Source of the DNA: SSC4 sp964443225
GTDB lineage: Bacteria > Chloroflexota > Anaerolineae > SSC4 > Amarolineaceae
Direction: 5' to 3'
DNA: 64,000 nt
NCBI GenBank assembly: GCA_964443225.1
Contig: CAYUCC010000018.1
Span: forward strand, 1 to 64,000
Made by a program: the position numbers and the translations under genes. Of this stretch, positions 45,261 through 53,757 are shown one piece after another (position 1 is the stretch's first letter; each line of letters begins with the position of its first letter). Below the pieces are notes generated by a model. It had not been told where the DNA came from and did no database searches. It was given only the letters and a program-made list of their open reading frames with translations.

Positions 45261-45303
45261 CCCGTCCCGTATACAGTTCAGACCAACGTGAAAGAGTAAA
45301 ACA

Positions 45304-45561
45304 ATGGCCAAAAAACAACGATCTGTCCGTCCGCCGCGCAGTGCAGACATGAGCCGCTACGGCGGTGTTGCCTCGGGCACCCCGTCAGCTCAGCCGGGCT
45401 CGATGGCCGCGGCAAGCAGCACGGCTGCGGCCGGCAAATCGATGTCAGATGCCGATTACGCCACTGAATACCGGTACGTCTCCAAGGACCTGCGGCGCAT
45501 CGCCCTGTTATCGGGTTTGATGTTTGCCGTTTTGATTGTGCTGAGTTTTGTGGTTTCCTGA
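45304..45561 (+). CDS. Small tail-anchored membrane protein, unknown
   Basis: 85 residues: a basic N-terminus (MAKKQRSVRPPRS), a Ser/Ala/Gly-rich disordered middle, and one C-terminal membrane segment (IALLSGLMFAVLIVLSFVV). No family recognised. A near-consensus promoter argues that it is real. Its 3' 54 bp overlap the end of the convergent methyltransferase gene. Confidence 0.65.
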   Translation: MAKKQRSVRPPRSADMSRYGGVASGTPSAQPGSMAAASSTAAAGKSMSDADYATEYRYVSKDLRRIALLSGLMFAVLIVLSFVVS

Positions 45562-46311
45562 CGCCGGTTCTTTCTCCAAAACGCAGTAGATGTTGTGCGA
45601 GAAATACTCCTCCAGCGGCGGTAACTGGCGAATCAGCGAAAAGAGACGCGACAGCCAGGAGTTGCTGGCGTTGATCCTAAACGACACGATGCGCAGCCCT
45701 GACGCGTCGATCACACGCCGATAGTCGGCGAGCGACATCGCATTCAGGTCCAGGTCGTAGATCGATTGGATGGTACGTGAATGGTGGCGGTTGAACCACT
45801 CGACAATCTCCGCTTCACGTAAAAACACGTGCCCCCACCAGATGCGTGACTGGGTGCGCCCATGATCGCCGTACGGGCTGTTCCACAGCGGTCCGAAGCC
45901 GGCATAGAGACGCCCGCCCGGCTTCAGACAGCGTTTGACCTCCGCCAGTACCTGGTCCAGGTGAATGACATGTTCGAACGAGTCCTTCGACACCACGAGA
46001 TCGAAGGTGTTGTCGGGACTGGTGTGCAGGCCATCCATCGAGAACTCGATCACCGGCTGAAGGTTCGGGTAGTTCTGTTCCAGGTTGGCACGTGCGAAAT
46101 CGATCAGTTTGGCATTGATGTCATACCCCACGACCCGCGCGGCACCCGCCCGGGCCATGTGCACACACAGGCTACCGTGACCGCACCCGATGTCGGCCAC
46201 CGTTTGGCCCGCCATCGCCGGCATCCCCCCATCGAAACGCGACCAGAAGCGCGGGTTCTCAGCCTCCCCGCGCTGGAAATAATCCAGGTCCTTTTGCCGC
46301 AATTCCATCAC
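45508..46311 (-). CDS. Class I SAM-dependent methyltransferase
   Basis: 267 residues. Motif I VADIGCGHGSLCVHMA, then VVGYDINAKLIDFA, motif IV region FDLVVSKDSFEHVIHL and LKPGGRLYAGFGPLW. The last 15 or so residues (KTQHNQNGKHQTR) are polar and come from the stretch overlapping the small membrane protein gene. Substrate unknown. A second Met lies at 46308. Confidence 0.82.
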   Translation of the reverse strand: MMELRQKDLDYFQRGEAENPRFWSRFDGGMPAMAGQTVADIGCGHGSLCVHMARAGAARVVGYDINAKLIDFARANLEQNYPNLQPVIEFSMDGLHTSPDNTFDLVVSKDSFEHVIHLDQVLAEVKRCLKPGGRLYAGFGPLWNSPYGDHGRTQSRIWWGHVFLREAEIVEWFNRHHSRTIQSIYDLDLNAMSLADYRRVIDASGLRIVSFRINASNSWLSRLFSLIRQLPPLEEYFSHNIYCVLEKEPASGNHKTQHNQNGKHQTR

Positions 46312-46360
46312 GCTCCGCCAACCTTTCGATCTCTCCCGCCCAGCGCGTTCTGTGCGCCGC

Positions 46361-46415
46361 GCGCCCCCATTCGCCGACGGTCCCTGCGCGTATTGGCGCC
46401 CCCATTCGCCGACGG
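46361..46415. repeat. Direct 20-nt repeat
   Basis: GCGCCCCCATTCGCCGACGG occurs exactly at 46361-46380 and 46396-46415 (period 35) in the gap between the methyltransferase and NAT genes. No promoter consensus is evident around it. It may be a binding-site pair or a duplication scar. Confidence 0.6.
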
Positions 46416-46489
46416 CCCGTTACGCGCCACCCACCAACCAGCCCCCCAAGTGTACTCAGCTAACGCCAATATGCAAACGGCCATTGTCC

Positions 46490-47254
46490 ATGTTTGAAAT
46501 CGCCCCATACCTGGCACGTATCGGCTACACCGGTCCCCGCGACGTGACGATGGACACCCTGCATCGCCTCCACGTGGCACACCTGCTCAGCGTGCCGTTC
46601 GAGAACCTCGACATCCACCTGGGACGTCCCATCGTGCTTGACGTGGACCGGTTCTACAGCAAAATCGTAACGCAGCGGCGCGGTGGCTTCTGTTACGAGT
46701 TGAACGGCTTGTTTGCGGCGCTGCTGGCTGCGCTTGGGTTCGACGTCACGCTGGCCTCGGCACGTGTGGCGGGAGACAACGGGGAATTTGGCCCCGAATT
46801 CGATCACCTCGTGCTGCTCGTGCAGCTGGGCGAGCTATGGCTGGCCGACGTCGGCTTTGGCGATTCGTTCCGCCAGCCGCTGCCGCTGCGTACCGGCACC
46901 GTCTTCGCCGAGGATTTCGGAATCTATCGCCTGCAGCAGACCACCACGACCTGGACGTTGGAGGAGCAGAACGATAGGGGTGATTGGCAGGGAGCGTATA
47001 CCTTTGCCACGCAGCCGCGCGCCCTGGCCGAATTCACTGCCATGTGCGCCTACCAACAAACGTCACCGCAGTCGCACTTCACCCAAAAACGTGTCTGCTC
47101 GCGCGCGACACCGGACGGCCGCATTACCCTCAGCGACCGCCGTCTCATCATCAACCAGGGCGGGCGGCGCGAAGAGCGAATTCTGCTCAGCGAGGCGGAG
47201 GTCACCGCCGTTTTGGCCCGCGATTTTGGCGTGGTGGTGGACCCGCCTGATTGA
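46490..47254 (+). CDS. nat: Arylamine N-acetyltransferase
   Basis: 254 residues. It transfers acetyl (or longer acyl) from CoA to arylamines. The catalytic triad is visible: Cys68 in RRGGFCYELNG, His106 in EFDHLVLLV and Asp120 in WLADVGFGDS. Typical N-terminal LARIGYTGPRDVTMDTLHRLH. The start at ATG 46490 matches the family N-terminus; frames upstream cross the 20-nt repeat. Confidence 0.93.
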   Translation: MFEIAPYLARIGYTGPRDVTMDTLHRLHVAHLLSVPFENLDIHLGRPIVLDVDRFYSKIVTQRRGGFCYELNGLFAALLAALGFDVTLASARVAGDNGEFGPEFDHLVLLVQLGELWLADVGFGDSFRQPLPLRTGTVFAEDFGIYRLQQTTTTWTLEEQNDRGDWQGAYTFATQPRALAEFTAMCAYQQTSPQSHFTQKRVCSRATPDGRITLSDRRLIINQGGRREERILLSEAEVTAVLARDFGVVVDPPD

Positions 47255-47289
47255 CCAGGCTGCAAATCTTAAATGGAAGGGTGAAACGC

Positions 47290-47694
47290 ATGGAGAGACT
47301 CAGCATCGAAACCAATACGCCGTGGGAAGGGTTTGTGGGATACGCCCGCGCCGTGCGCCTGGGGCCGTTCGTCTACGTGTCGGGGACCACGGCTACCAAC
47401 GCCGACGGTGAGCTTGTCAGCGTGGGGGATCCCTACGGTCAGACGATCCAGATCCTGACCAACATCGAATCCGCACTGCGGCGCGCGGGGGCGCGGCTCG
47501 AAGACGTGGTCCGCACCCGCATTTACGTCACCAACATCGACGATTGGGAACAGATCGGGCGCGCCCACGGCGAGTTCTTCCGCGACATCCGCCCTGCCTC
47601 GACCATGGTCGAAATCCGCCGCCTCGTGTCCCCCGACATGCTGGTGGAAATCGACGCAGATGCCGTCCTGGCAATGGGTGAAGAAAACACGTAG
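47290..47694 (+). CDS. ridA: RidA-family protein
   Basis: 134 residues of the YjgF/YER057c/UK114 fold. RidA proteins hydrolyse reactive enamine/imine intermediates. Present are YARAVRLGPFVYVSGTT, the conserved Arg in FRDIRPASTMVEIRRL and EIDADAV. The ATG at 47290 follows AAGGG by 9 nt. It may be co-transcribed with nat (35 bp gap). Confidence 0.88.
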   Translation: MERLSIETNTPWEGFVGYARAVRLGPFVYVSGTTATNADGELVSVGDPYGQTIQILTNIESALRRAGARLEDVVRTRIYVTNIDDWEQIGRAHGEFFRDIRPASTMVEIRRLVSPDMLVEIDADAVLAMGEENT

Positions 47695-47807
47695 ATCACG
47701 GCGCCAATTGTGACGATACACCCAACCAAACTCATAAACGCAGGTCGCAGCTGCCTGCCGGCCAGCCAGATCGTCGCAGCGGGCGTTGTGACCTGCTCGC
47801 CCGGGCG

Positions 47808-49016
47808 TCAATCTACGGGTCGTGACGGCGGCGGTTCGACGGCCAGGAAATCCCGTTCCAGGCGTTCACTGTACGAATTGATCAGCCACTGCACACGCGC
47901 CGCATCGGTCGAGGCCACCAGCAGGCCGACGTGGTGGTGTTTGGGTAAACGCCAGACGATCTCCGGATCGTTGTAGGCCGACGTGTCGGGCCATTCTTGC
48001 TGCGCCAGGCACGTCACGAGACCGGCGGAACCGGTGCGGGCGGGCGGTGGCTCGTACGCTGCGCCCTGTGCGTGGGCCACCTCGATGCGGGCCCACTCAC
48101 GCCACAGCTGCACCCCGGTGGCCGCCTCGACGACGCGATCGATGTTGGCGCCGCCCACGCGGCCCGCCATCTCCAGGAAGTAGAATCGACCATCCGCATA
48201 GGCCTGGATGAACTCGGCATGCGTCACCCCGCGCACCATGCCCATCGCCGCAATCACGTCTTTGTTGAGTGCCTGCAGCGTTTGGGCTTCTGCGGTCTCC
48301 ATGGGTACCGTCTGCGTCGAGAAAACACCCCCTTCGTGCATCAACTTCATGGGGGCCTGGCCGTAGCGGCTGATGGAGGCAAAAACTACCTCGCGCTCGG
48401 AGATCAGCGAGTCGACGTGGAACACGTCACCTGGAATGAAGTGTTCGAGCACGTAAAACGATTGGCGGTCACCCAGGACGTCGAGTGAGGGCCAGAATTC
48501 ACCGGCCGACTGGATTTTACGAATGCCAATCGAGCCCGCTTCGGAGCGCGGCTTGAAGACCCAGGGCGATGGCACTGTTTCCATGAACTCGCGCAGGCGA
48601 TCGTAGTTGAGGACGTGAACGAATTCGGGTACCAGGATGCCCTTGTCGCGTGCCTGCACGCGCATCGCCAGTTTGTCACGAAAATAGCGGGCGGTGGTAT
48701 CGCCCATGCCGGGGACACGCAGGTGCTCGCGCAGCGCGGCGGCCATCTCGACGTCGTAATCGTCCATGGGTACGATGCGGTCGATCGTGCGGGTACGCGC
48801 CAGGTAACTCACCGCATAGATGATTTCGGTGACCTGGGACATATCCGGCATGTAAAAGACCTCGTCGATGCTCTCCCAGGGCCAGGCTTCTTCTCTATAG
48901 CGGTCACGGGTGATGAGCAGCACACGGCATTGTTGGCGTTTCAGCTCGCGCATGAACTCGCCGCCCTTGAAGTAGCTTGCCAGGCACAGGATTGTGATGG
49001 GCTCGTTTCGTGGCAT
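47808..49016 (-). CDS. ATP-grasp ligase of unknown substrate
   Basis: About 402 residues. The ATP-grasp core is visible: ARYFRDKLAMRVQARDKGILVPEF, SPWVFKPRSEAGSIGIRKI, the nucleotide hinge VLEHFIPGDVFHVDSL and metal-binding FYFLEMAGRVGGANIDRVVE. Such enzymes join a carboxylate to an amine or thiol. The start ATG 49016 has GAGGA upstream and is just downstream of a minus-strand TACAAT (plus 49052-49057), which rules out an ATG at 49049. Neighbours do not reveal the substrate. Confidence 0.82.
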   Translation of the reverse strand: MPRNEPITILCLASYFKGGEFMRELKRQQCRVLLITRDRYREEAWPWESIDEVFYMPDMSQVTEIIYAVSYLARTRTIDRIVPMDDYDVEMAAALREHLRVPGMGDTTARYFRDKLAMRVQARDKGILVPEFVHVLNYDRLREFMETVPSPWVFKPRSEAGSIGIRKIQSAGEFWPSLDVLGDRQSFYVLEHFIPGDVFHVDSLISEREVVFASISRYGQAPMKLMHEGGVFSTQTVPMETAEAQTLQALNKDVIAAMGMVRGVTHAEFIQAYADGRFYFLEMAGRVGGANIDRVVEAATGVQLWREWARIEVAHAQGAAYEPPPARTGSAGLVTCLAQQEWPDTSAYNDPEIVWRLPKHHHVGLLVASTDAARVQWLINSYSERLERDFLAVEPPPSRPVD

Positions 49017-49097
49017 GATGAGCGTCCTCGAGACTGGTTGGTTGGGCATTCATTGTAATGCCGGCGGTGCACAAATGCAAACCACCTCATGCAAGAG

Positions 49098-49240
49098 CAG
49101 GAATTCCAAATGTAGCCAACCATCTTAACCACAAAGGGCACACAGGACGCAAAAAAACGCTTGTTTGATTGCTTTCGTGGCGCAGCTTTGTGTCCTATGC
49201 GCTCTATGTGGTTAACGCCGGGCTACATTTGGAATTGCTG
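49098..49240. mobile_element. 143-bp MITE-like element with inverted ends and 9-bp target duplication
   Basis: The ends are 20-bp inverted repeats with one mismatch: CAGGAATTCCAAATGTAGCC at 49098-49117 and its complement at 49221-49240. The flanks are an exact 9-bp direct repeat, ATGCAAGAG, at 49089-49097 and 49241-49249. The interior carries an inner palindrome (TTAACCACA 49125-49133 with TGTGGTTAA 49207-49215) of the CACAGAG family. No protein is encoded, so it would need a transposase in trans. Confidence 0.8.
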
Positions 49241-49298
49241 ATGCAAGAGCGAGACAACGGGCGTGCAGCTTGATGCGGTGTTCTCCGGGAGGGATGTT

Positions 49299-49327
49299 TT
49301 GTGCCGCGTCGGCGTGTCGTGTACAAT
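49299..49327 (+). promoter_or_regulatory. Promoter of orphan membrane protein gene
   Basis: TTGTGC at 49299-49304 and TACAAT at 49322-49327, spacing 17 bp, about 60 bp before the ATG. The rest of the gap 49250-49386 shows nothing else. Confidence 0.5.
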
Positions 49328-49386
49328 GTGTCCCGGTGTTGGGTGCCGATTGGCTGCTGGCATGAGGACAGGATGGGGGACACCGC

Positions 49387-50529
49387 ATGACTGACACACC
49401 TGATACAAAGCGCCTGTGGAATCCGGTGCGCGAACAGACGGCCGATGCCTTTTGGATTGTGCTGATCGTGTCGGTATCGATCACCGTCCTGGCGACGCGC
49501 GTGTTTCTGGAGCTGACCGGCTATCCGCAGATCGGCGACAGTACCTACCACATTGCGCACGTGTTATGGGGCGGCCTGCTCCTGTTCATCGCAGTAGCGC
49601 TGCCGCTCTCGTTCATCAACCCGTATGTCCGTTGGATAGCGGCTGTGTTGGGTGGCATCGGGACAGGACTATTCATCGATGAGGTTGGTAAGTTCATCAC
49701 CCAAAGCAACGACTACTTCATTCCACTGGCCTTTCCCATCATCTACGGGTTCATCCTCACCTGTGTCTGGTTGTACTGGCGAATCCGGCATCACCAACCG
49801 CGCGACGCACGCACCCTGCTCTACCATGCCCTGGAAGACATGAAGCAAGTATTGGACAATGATCTCGACCCATTCGAGCATCGTGAGTTGCTGCTGGAAC
49901 TGAAGCAGGTGACCGCCCAGGCAAACGATCCAAACGAAGTGCGCCTTGCGCAAGCCTTGTTGTCCTACCTGCAGGCCAAAGAGCTCCGCCTGGCCAGCCA
50001 GCCCAATCTTGCTGAACGGGTGATCGAGCAGCTGCGGCATACGGTGGCCAGCCGGCCGGCGAAATGGGTCCTGAAGGTCATCTTGCTCATCGGTTTTGGA
50101 CTGATCGGCATCAACGCGATCATCAAACTGGTGGGTCTGATCAGCCTCACCAACACGGGCGGAATTCTACACGCCTTGCTGGTCAATCTCATCGTGGTCA
50201 GCGGCAAATCCGAATATGTCATCGACAACGTGACCCTGTTGGTCGTATCGCAGCTGCTGGTTGTTACGGTCGGAGGCCTGGCGCTGCTGGCCATGCTGCT
50301 GCTGTTGGCGGGGAAGGACGTGTGGGGTCTGCGCATCGGCACGCTGGCGCTGGTTTTTTCGCTGTGCATCGTCAATTTCCTGACCTTCTACTTCTTGCAG
50401 CTGTACGCGCTGCTCGAAGCGGTGAGCCAGTTGTTCCTCCTGATTGTGGCCACCATCTACCGCTGGCGGTTTTTGGACATGGCCAGCCGCCAGGACAGGG
50501 CCGTCGAAGTACCGCCGACAATTGGCTAG
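49387..50529 (+). CDS. Orphan multi-pass membrane protein
   Basis: 380 residues, family not recognised. Four hydrophobic segments in residues about 20-130 (FWIVLIVSVSITVLATRVFL, LWGGLLLFIAVALPLSFI, YFIPLAFPIIYGFILTCVWL) are followed by a charged helical cytoplasmic region (about 135-225, LLELKQVTAQANDPNEVRLA). Four more membrane segments lie at the C-terminus. The symmetric 4-loop-4 layout could suit a channel or sensor, but no motif supports a function. Confidence 0.7.
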   Translation: MTDTPDTKRLWNPVREQTADAFWIVLIVSVSITVLATRVFLELTGYPQIGDSTYHIAHVLWGGLLLFIAVALPLSFINPYVRWIAAVLGGIGTGLFIDEVGKFITQSNDYFIPLAFPIIYGFILTCVWLYWRIRHHQPRDARTLLYHALEDMKQVLDNDLDPFEHRELLLELKQVTAQANDPNEVRLAQALLSYLQAKELRLASQPNLAERVIEQLRHTVASRPAKWVLKVILLIGFGLIGINAIIKLVGLISLTNTGGILHALLVNLIVVSGKSEYVIDNVTLLVVSQLLVVTVGGLALLAMLLLLAGKDVWGLRIGTLALVFSLCIVNFLTFYFLQLYALLEAVSQLFLLIVATIYRWRFLDMASRQDRAVEVPPTIG

Positions 50530-50650
50530 AACGACCGCTGCCTGCGGTATGGCTACCGGGCATCCACGTCGGATCTGAAGTGGCTAGAAACGAGTCGCTG
50601 CGGTATAATATCGACGTTCGCATGAACAAGACTGGCATGGAGGCGAACCT

Positions 50651-50962
50651 ATGCTACAGGTGGAACTATCCAATCGGTTGCTGAGCATCTTGAATTCGCT
50701 GGAGCCGGGCGCAGCACCCAAACAGCAAGTGATGCGTTTAGCCGAACAGGAGTTGCGCCGCCGATTGGCGCGTTACCAGCTGAGCGACCGGCTCTTTCGT
50801 CAGAAATATGGCATGACCCTGGAAGAATTCGAAACCACTGAGGTGGTCAAAGCCAGAGGTTACTCATTTGAGGTAGAGAGCGACCATCAAGACTGGGACC
50901 AGGCGGTGGATGGCATTCGCACCGTCGAGATCCAGTTGGCCAGCCTGTGGGGCGAGATGTGA
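50651..50962 (+). CDS. Putative antitoxin
   Basis: 103 residues. A helical, charged N-terminal part (VMRLAEQELRRRLARYQLSDRLFRQKYGMTLEEFE) is followed by an acidic flexible tail. Its stop codon overlaps the next start (ATGTGA), the tight coupling usual for type II toxin-antitoxin pairs. TATAAT at 50604-50609 and GGAGG just before the ATG provide expression. Family assignment is by context and shape. Confidence 0.5.
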   Translation: MLQVELSNRLLSILNSLEPGAAPKQQVMRLAEQELRRRLARYQLSDRLFRQKYGMTLEEFETTEVVKARGYSFEVESDHQDWDQAVDGIRTVEIQLASLWGEM

Positions 50963-51312
50963 AGACGGATGAAGTCGAACTTGATGCACAGCGCTTGGCG
51001 ACCGAGTGGGCATTCATCCGGGCTGTTGAAACGATAGACAAAACCGACTACACGATCAAGATGCGGCTCCACGTTGGCCCAGACTGTTTTGTACAGATCT
51101 ATGTCAACGTAGACAAACAGCTGGTGAACTATGCCCTGTTGCTTCACCGTGCCCGCATTTTCGGACGTGATTGTGATGGCGGTAGTTGGCATCGCCACCC
51201 AGCGCGCTCGCCGGACCAACACGATGTCTCACCCGAAGGACAACGCGCCGTCTCATTGTCTGAGTTCCTTGGAGAGGTACTGCAAGTTCTCCAAGACCAA
51301 AACCTGGCATAA
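50959..51312 (+). CDS. DUF6516/TumE-like putative toxin
   Basis: 117 residues from GTG 50959. The segment FVQIYVNVDKQLVNYALLLH followed by RIFGRDCDGGSWHRHPARSPDQHD resembles the TumE/DUF6516 group, in which conserved His residues close to HxHP are thought to form a nuclease-like site. Overlap with the upstream small gene supports a toxin-antitoxin pair. The match is from memory of the family pattern. Confidence 0.5.
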   Translation: MKTDEVELDAQRLATEWAFIRAVETIDKTDYTIKMRLHVGPDCFVQIYVNVDKQLVNYALLLHRARIFGRDCDGGSWHRHPARSPDQHDVSPEGQRAVSLSEFLGEVLQVLQDQNLA

Positions 51313-51314
51313 TT

Positions 51315-52547
51315 CTATCCAGACTCGGCCTGGCCCACCAGCAAACCAACGACCCGCTGCATGATTCCCTCCGCCACCGCCTGTTTGCTCAGCAAGGGCA
51401 GCGGCTCCGGCGCAGCGCCCGGTGCAAGCAAAACGACCCGGTTGGTGTCGACGGCGAAGCCGGCATCGCTCGCCGTGACGTCATTGGCCACGATGAGGTC
51501 CAACCCCTTGGCCGCCAGCTTGGCCTGGGCGTTGTCCAGCAGGTTCTCCGTCTCAGCGGCAAAACCGATGGTCACGCACGGCCGGCCCAATGCCGGCTTG
51601 TGCCGCGCCACTTCGGCCAGGATGTCGGGGTTGCGCACCAGGGTGATGACCAACCCCTCCGCATCCCCCTTCTTTTTGATCTTCTGACCAGCCACCTCCG
51701 CCGGGCGGAAATCGGCCACGGCGGCCGCCCCGATCAGGACATCGGTCTCGGGCTGCCGCGCCAGTACCGCATCACCCATCTGCACCGCCGTCTCGACCGG
51801 CACCGACTCGACGCCCAGCGGCAGTGGTACGCTCAATGGGCCGTGCACGACGGTCACCGCCGCCCCAAGATCGAGCGCCGCCTCCCCCAGGGCCATGCCC
51901 ATTTTGCCACTGCTGCGGTTACCGACATAACGCACCGGATCGATCGGCTCGCGCGTGCCGCCGGCGGTGATGACCACGCGCCGCCCGGCCAGCGGTCCCT
52001 GGCGCGCAAGGATGCGCCGTATGGCCGCCATGATCTCCTCCGGCTCGGCCAAACGCCCCAGGCCAGTGGCCCCCGACGCCAGGTGACCGCTGGTGGGGCC
52101 GATCTGCTGTGCGCCGCGCGCCAGCAGGGTGGCCAGGTTGGCGTGCGTCGCCGGGTGCTGCCACATGTGTTCTTCCATGGCCGGTGCCAATAGGAGCGGT
52201 GCCGTGCACGCCAGGGCCGTCGCTGTCAGCAGGTCGTCGGCCAGACCATGCGCCAGGCGCGCCAGCGTATGCGCCGTAGCCGGGGCAATCACCAACAGGT
52301 CGGCGTCATGACCCAGGTTGACGTGCACGATGCGCCCGTCGGGCAGCGAACCAAACAGGTCGTCGTAGACCGGCCGCCCCGTGACGCCGCGAAACGTCAC
52401 CGCCGTCACAAACCGTGCCGCATCGGCGGTCATGATCACGTCGACCAACGCACCCGCCTGCGTCAGCCGGCTGGCCAGAAATGCCGCCTTGTATGCTGCA
52501 ATTCCCCCCGTCACGCCTAACAAAATCCGTTTGTTTTCCAAAATCAT
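51315..52547 (-). CDS. coaBC: Bifunctional CoaBC (Dfp) of coenzyme A synthesis
   Basis: 410 residues. The N-terminal CoaC flavoprotein half (ILLGVTGGIAAYKAAFLASRL, HDADLLVIAPATAHTLARLAHG, PAMEEHMW) decarboxylates phosphopantothenoylcysteine. The C-terminal CoaB half (VVITAGGTREPIDPVRYVGNRSSGKMG, AAVADFRP, FAAETEN, NDV) ligates cysteine to phosphopantothenate. ATG 52547 has GGGGAGG 6 nt upstream. It converges on the TumE-like gene with 2 bp between stops. Confidence 0.95.
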   Translation of the reverse strand: MILENKRILLGVTGGIAAYKAAFLASRLTQAGALVDVIMTADAARFVTAVTFRGVTGRPVYDDLFGSLPDGRIVHVNLGHDADLLVIAPATAHTLARLAHGLADDLLTATALACTAPLLLAPAMEEHMWQHPATHANLATLLARGAQQIGPTSGHLASGATGLGRLAEPEEIMAAIRRILARQGPLAGRRVVITAGGTREPIDPVRYVGNRSSGKMGMALGEAALDLGAAVTVVHGPLSVPLPLGVESVPVETAVQMGDAVLARQPETDVLIGAAAVADFRPAEVAGQKIKKKGDAEGLVITLVRNPDILAEVARHKPALGRPCVTIGFAAETENLLDNAQAKLAAKGLDLIVANDVTASDAGFAVDTNRVVLLAPGAAPEPLPLLSKQAVAEGIMQRVVGLLVGQAESG

Positions 52548-52570
52548 GCACGCCTCCCCTGGGCAAACCA

Positions 52571-52650
52571 TGTCAAACACAAAGACACCAAGACACCAAG
52601 ATGCAAAGAGAACAGGCGAACCTTTGTGCCTTCGTGCCTTTGTGGTAAAC
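52571..52650. repeat. CACAGAG-family palindrome between coaBC and ygfZ
   Basis: Left arm ACACAAAGACACCAAGACACCAAG (tandem ACACCAAG) faces a right arm CCTTTGTGCC-TTCGTGCC-TTTGTGGT. It lies in the shared upstream region of two divergent genes, unlike most copies, which sit after stops. GATAAT at 52679-52684 may be the -10 for ygfZ, but no -35 is clear. Confidence 0.65.
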
Positions 52651-52692
52651 TGTCCGCACCTGAATCGTTCAAATGCGGGATAATCACTTGTT

Positions 52693-53754
52693 ATGTCAAC
52701 TATTCCTTTGTACAATCGCCACGTCGCGGCTGGCGCCCGTTTTGCCGCCGACGATGGCCTGCCGCTGACCTACGGTGACGACGCAGCCGCATATGCCGCG
52801 GCGCGCCAGGGTGCCGCTATGCTCGACCGTGCCGATGCCGGCATACTCGCCCTGGGTGGTGAGACGCGCGTCGATTTCCTCCAGCGCCAGACCACCAACG
52901 ACGTCAAACGGCTGGCACCCGGCCAGGCAACGATCACTGTGTTGACCAACCCACAGGCGCGCATCCTCGATACGCTCGTCGTGCTGGCGCGTCGCGACGA
53001 GCTCCTGCTGCTCAACGGGCCGCCGCGGCGCAGCCAGCTGGCACCCTACCTGCGCGGCATGATCTTCTTCATGGACCGCGTCACCGTGCGTGATCTGAAC
53101 AGCGATTTCTGCCAGCTCGAGCTGCTCGGTCCGCAGGCGCCCGAACGCCTCGCAACACTGACGTCTGACGCTGGTCTGCCGGGTCTCCCGCTCTTCACCT
53201 GGCACGAAGCGGCCATTGCGGACAACCCACTCACCCTCGTGCGCCTGCCGGGTCCCGGCGGAGATACCTGGCGCCTGCTCGTACCGGCCGCTGCCATCGT
53301 CCAGGTGTGGGATACGCTGCTCCAGGCCGGCGCCCAACCGCTGGGCCGCACCGTCTACGATGCCCTGCGCGTCGAAAGCGGTTTCCCAGCGCCCGGTCCC
53401 GAACTGAACGACCAGTTTACACCACTGGAAGCCGGCCTCCTGCCCTACATCTCCGAGAGCAAAGGGTGTTACACCGGCCAGGAGATTATCGCGCGACAAA
53501 TCACGTATGACAAAGTGACGCGTCACCTGTGTGGGCTGCTGCTGGATCGACTGCCCAAACCTGGCGTCCAGGCCGACGTGAAAGCCGACGGGCGCACCGT
53601 AGGCAGCCTGACCACCGCCGCCCTCTCACCGGCCCTTGGGCGTCCTGCGGCCCTGGCCATCGTCAAACGTGACGTGACAGCCGGCACCGCGGTTGTGGTG
53701 ACGGCGGGCAACGAAACGATCGCGGCCACCGTGGTGGCGCTGCCGTTGGTGTAA
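52693..53754 (+). CDS. ygfZ: YgfZ/GcvT-like folate-binding protein
   Basis: 353 residues. The YgfZ signature KGCYTGQEIIARQITY (with the conserved Cys) is clear, plus FLQRQTTNDVKRL and the GcvT fold around YDALRVESGFPAPGPELNDQFTPLEAGLL. YgfZ uses tetrahydrofolate to support iron-sulfur enzymes such as lipoate synthase and MiaB. The next gene handles lipoate, 3 bp downstream, a sensible pairing. Confidence 0.92.
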   Translation: MSTIPLYNRHVAAGARFAADDGLPLTYGDDAAAYAAARQGAAMLDRADAGILALGGETRVDFLQRQTTNDVKRLAPGQATITVLTNPQARILDTLVVLARRDELLLLNGPPRRSQLAPYLRGMIFFMDRVTVRDLNSDFCQLELLGPQAPERLATLTSDAGLPGLPLFTWHEAAIADNPLTLVRLPGPGGDTWRLLVPAAAIVQVWDTLLQAGAQPLGRTVYDALRVESGFPAPGPELNDQFTPLEAGLLPYISESKGCYTGQEIIARQITYDKVTRHLCGLLLDRLPKPGVQADVKADGRTVGSLTTAALSPALGRPAALAIVKRDVTAGTAVVVTAGNETIAATVVALPLV

Positions 53755-53757
53755 AAA

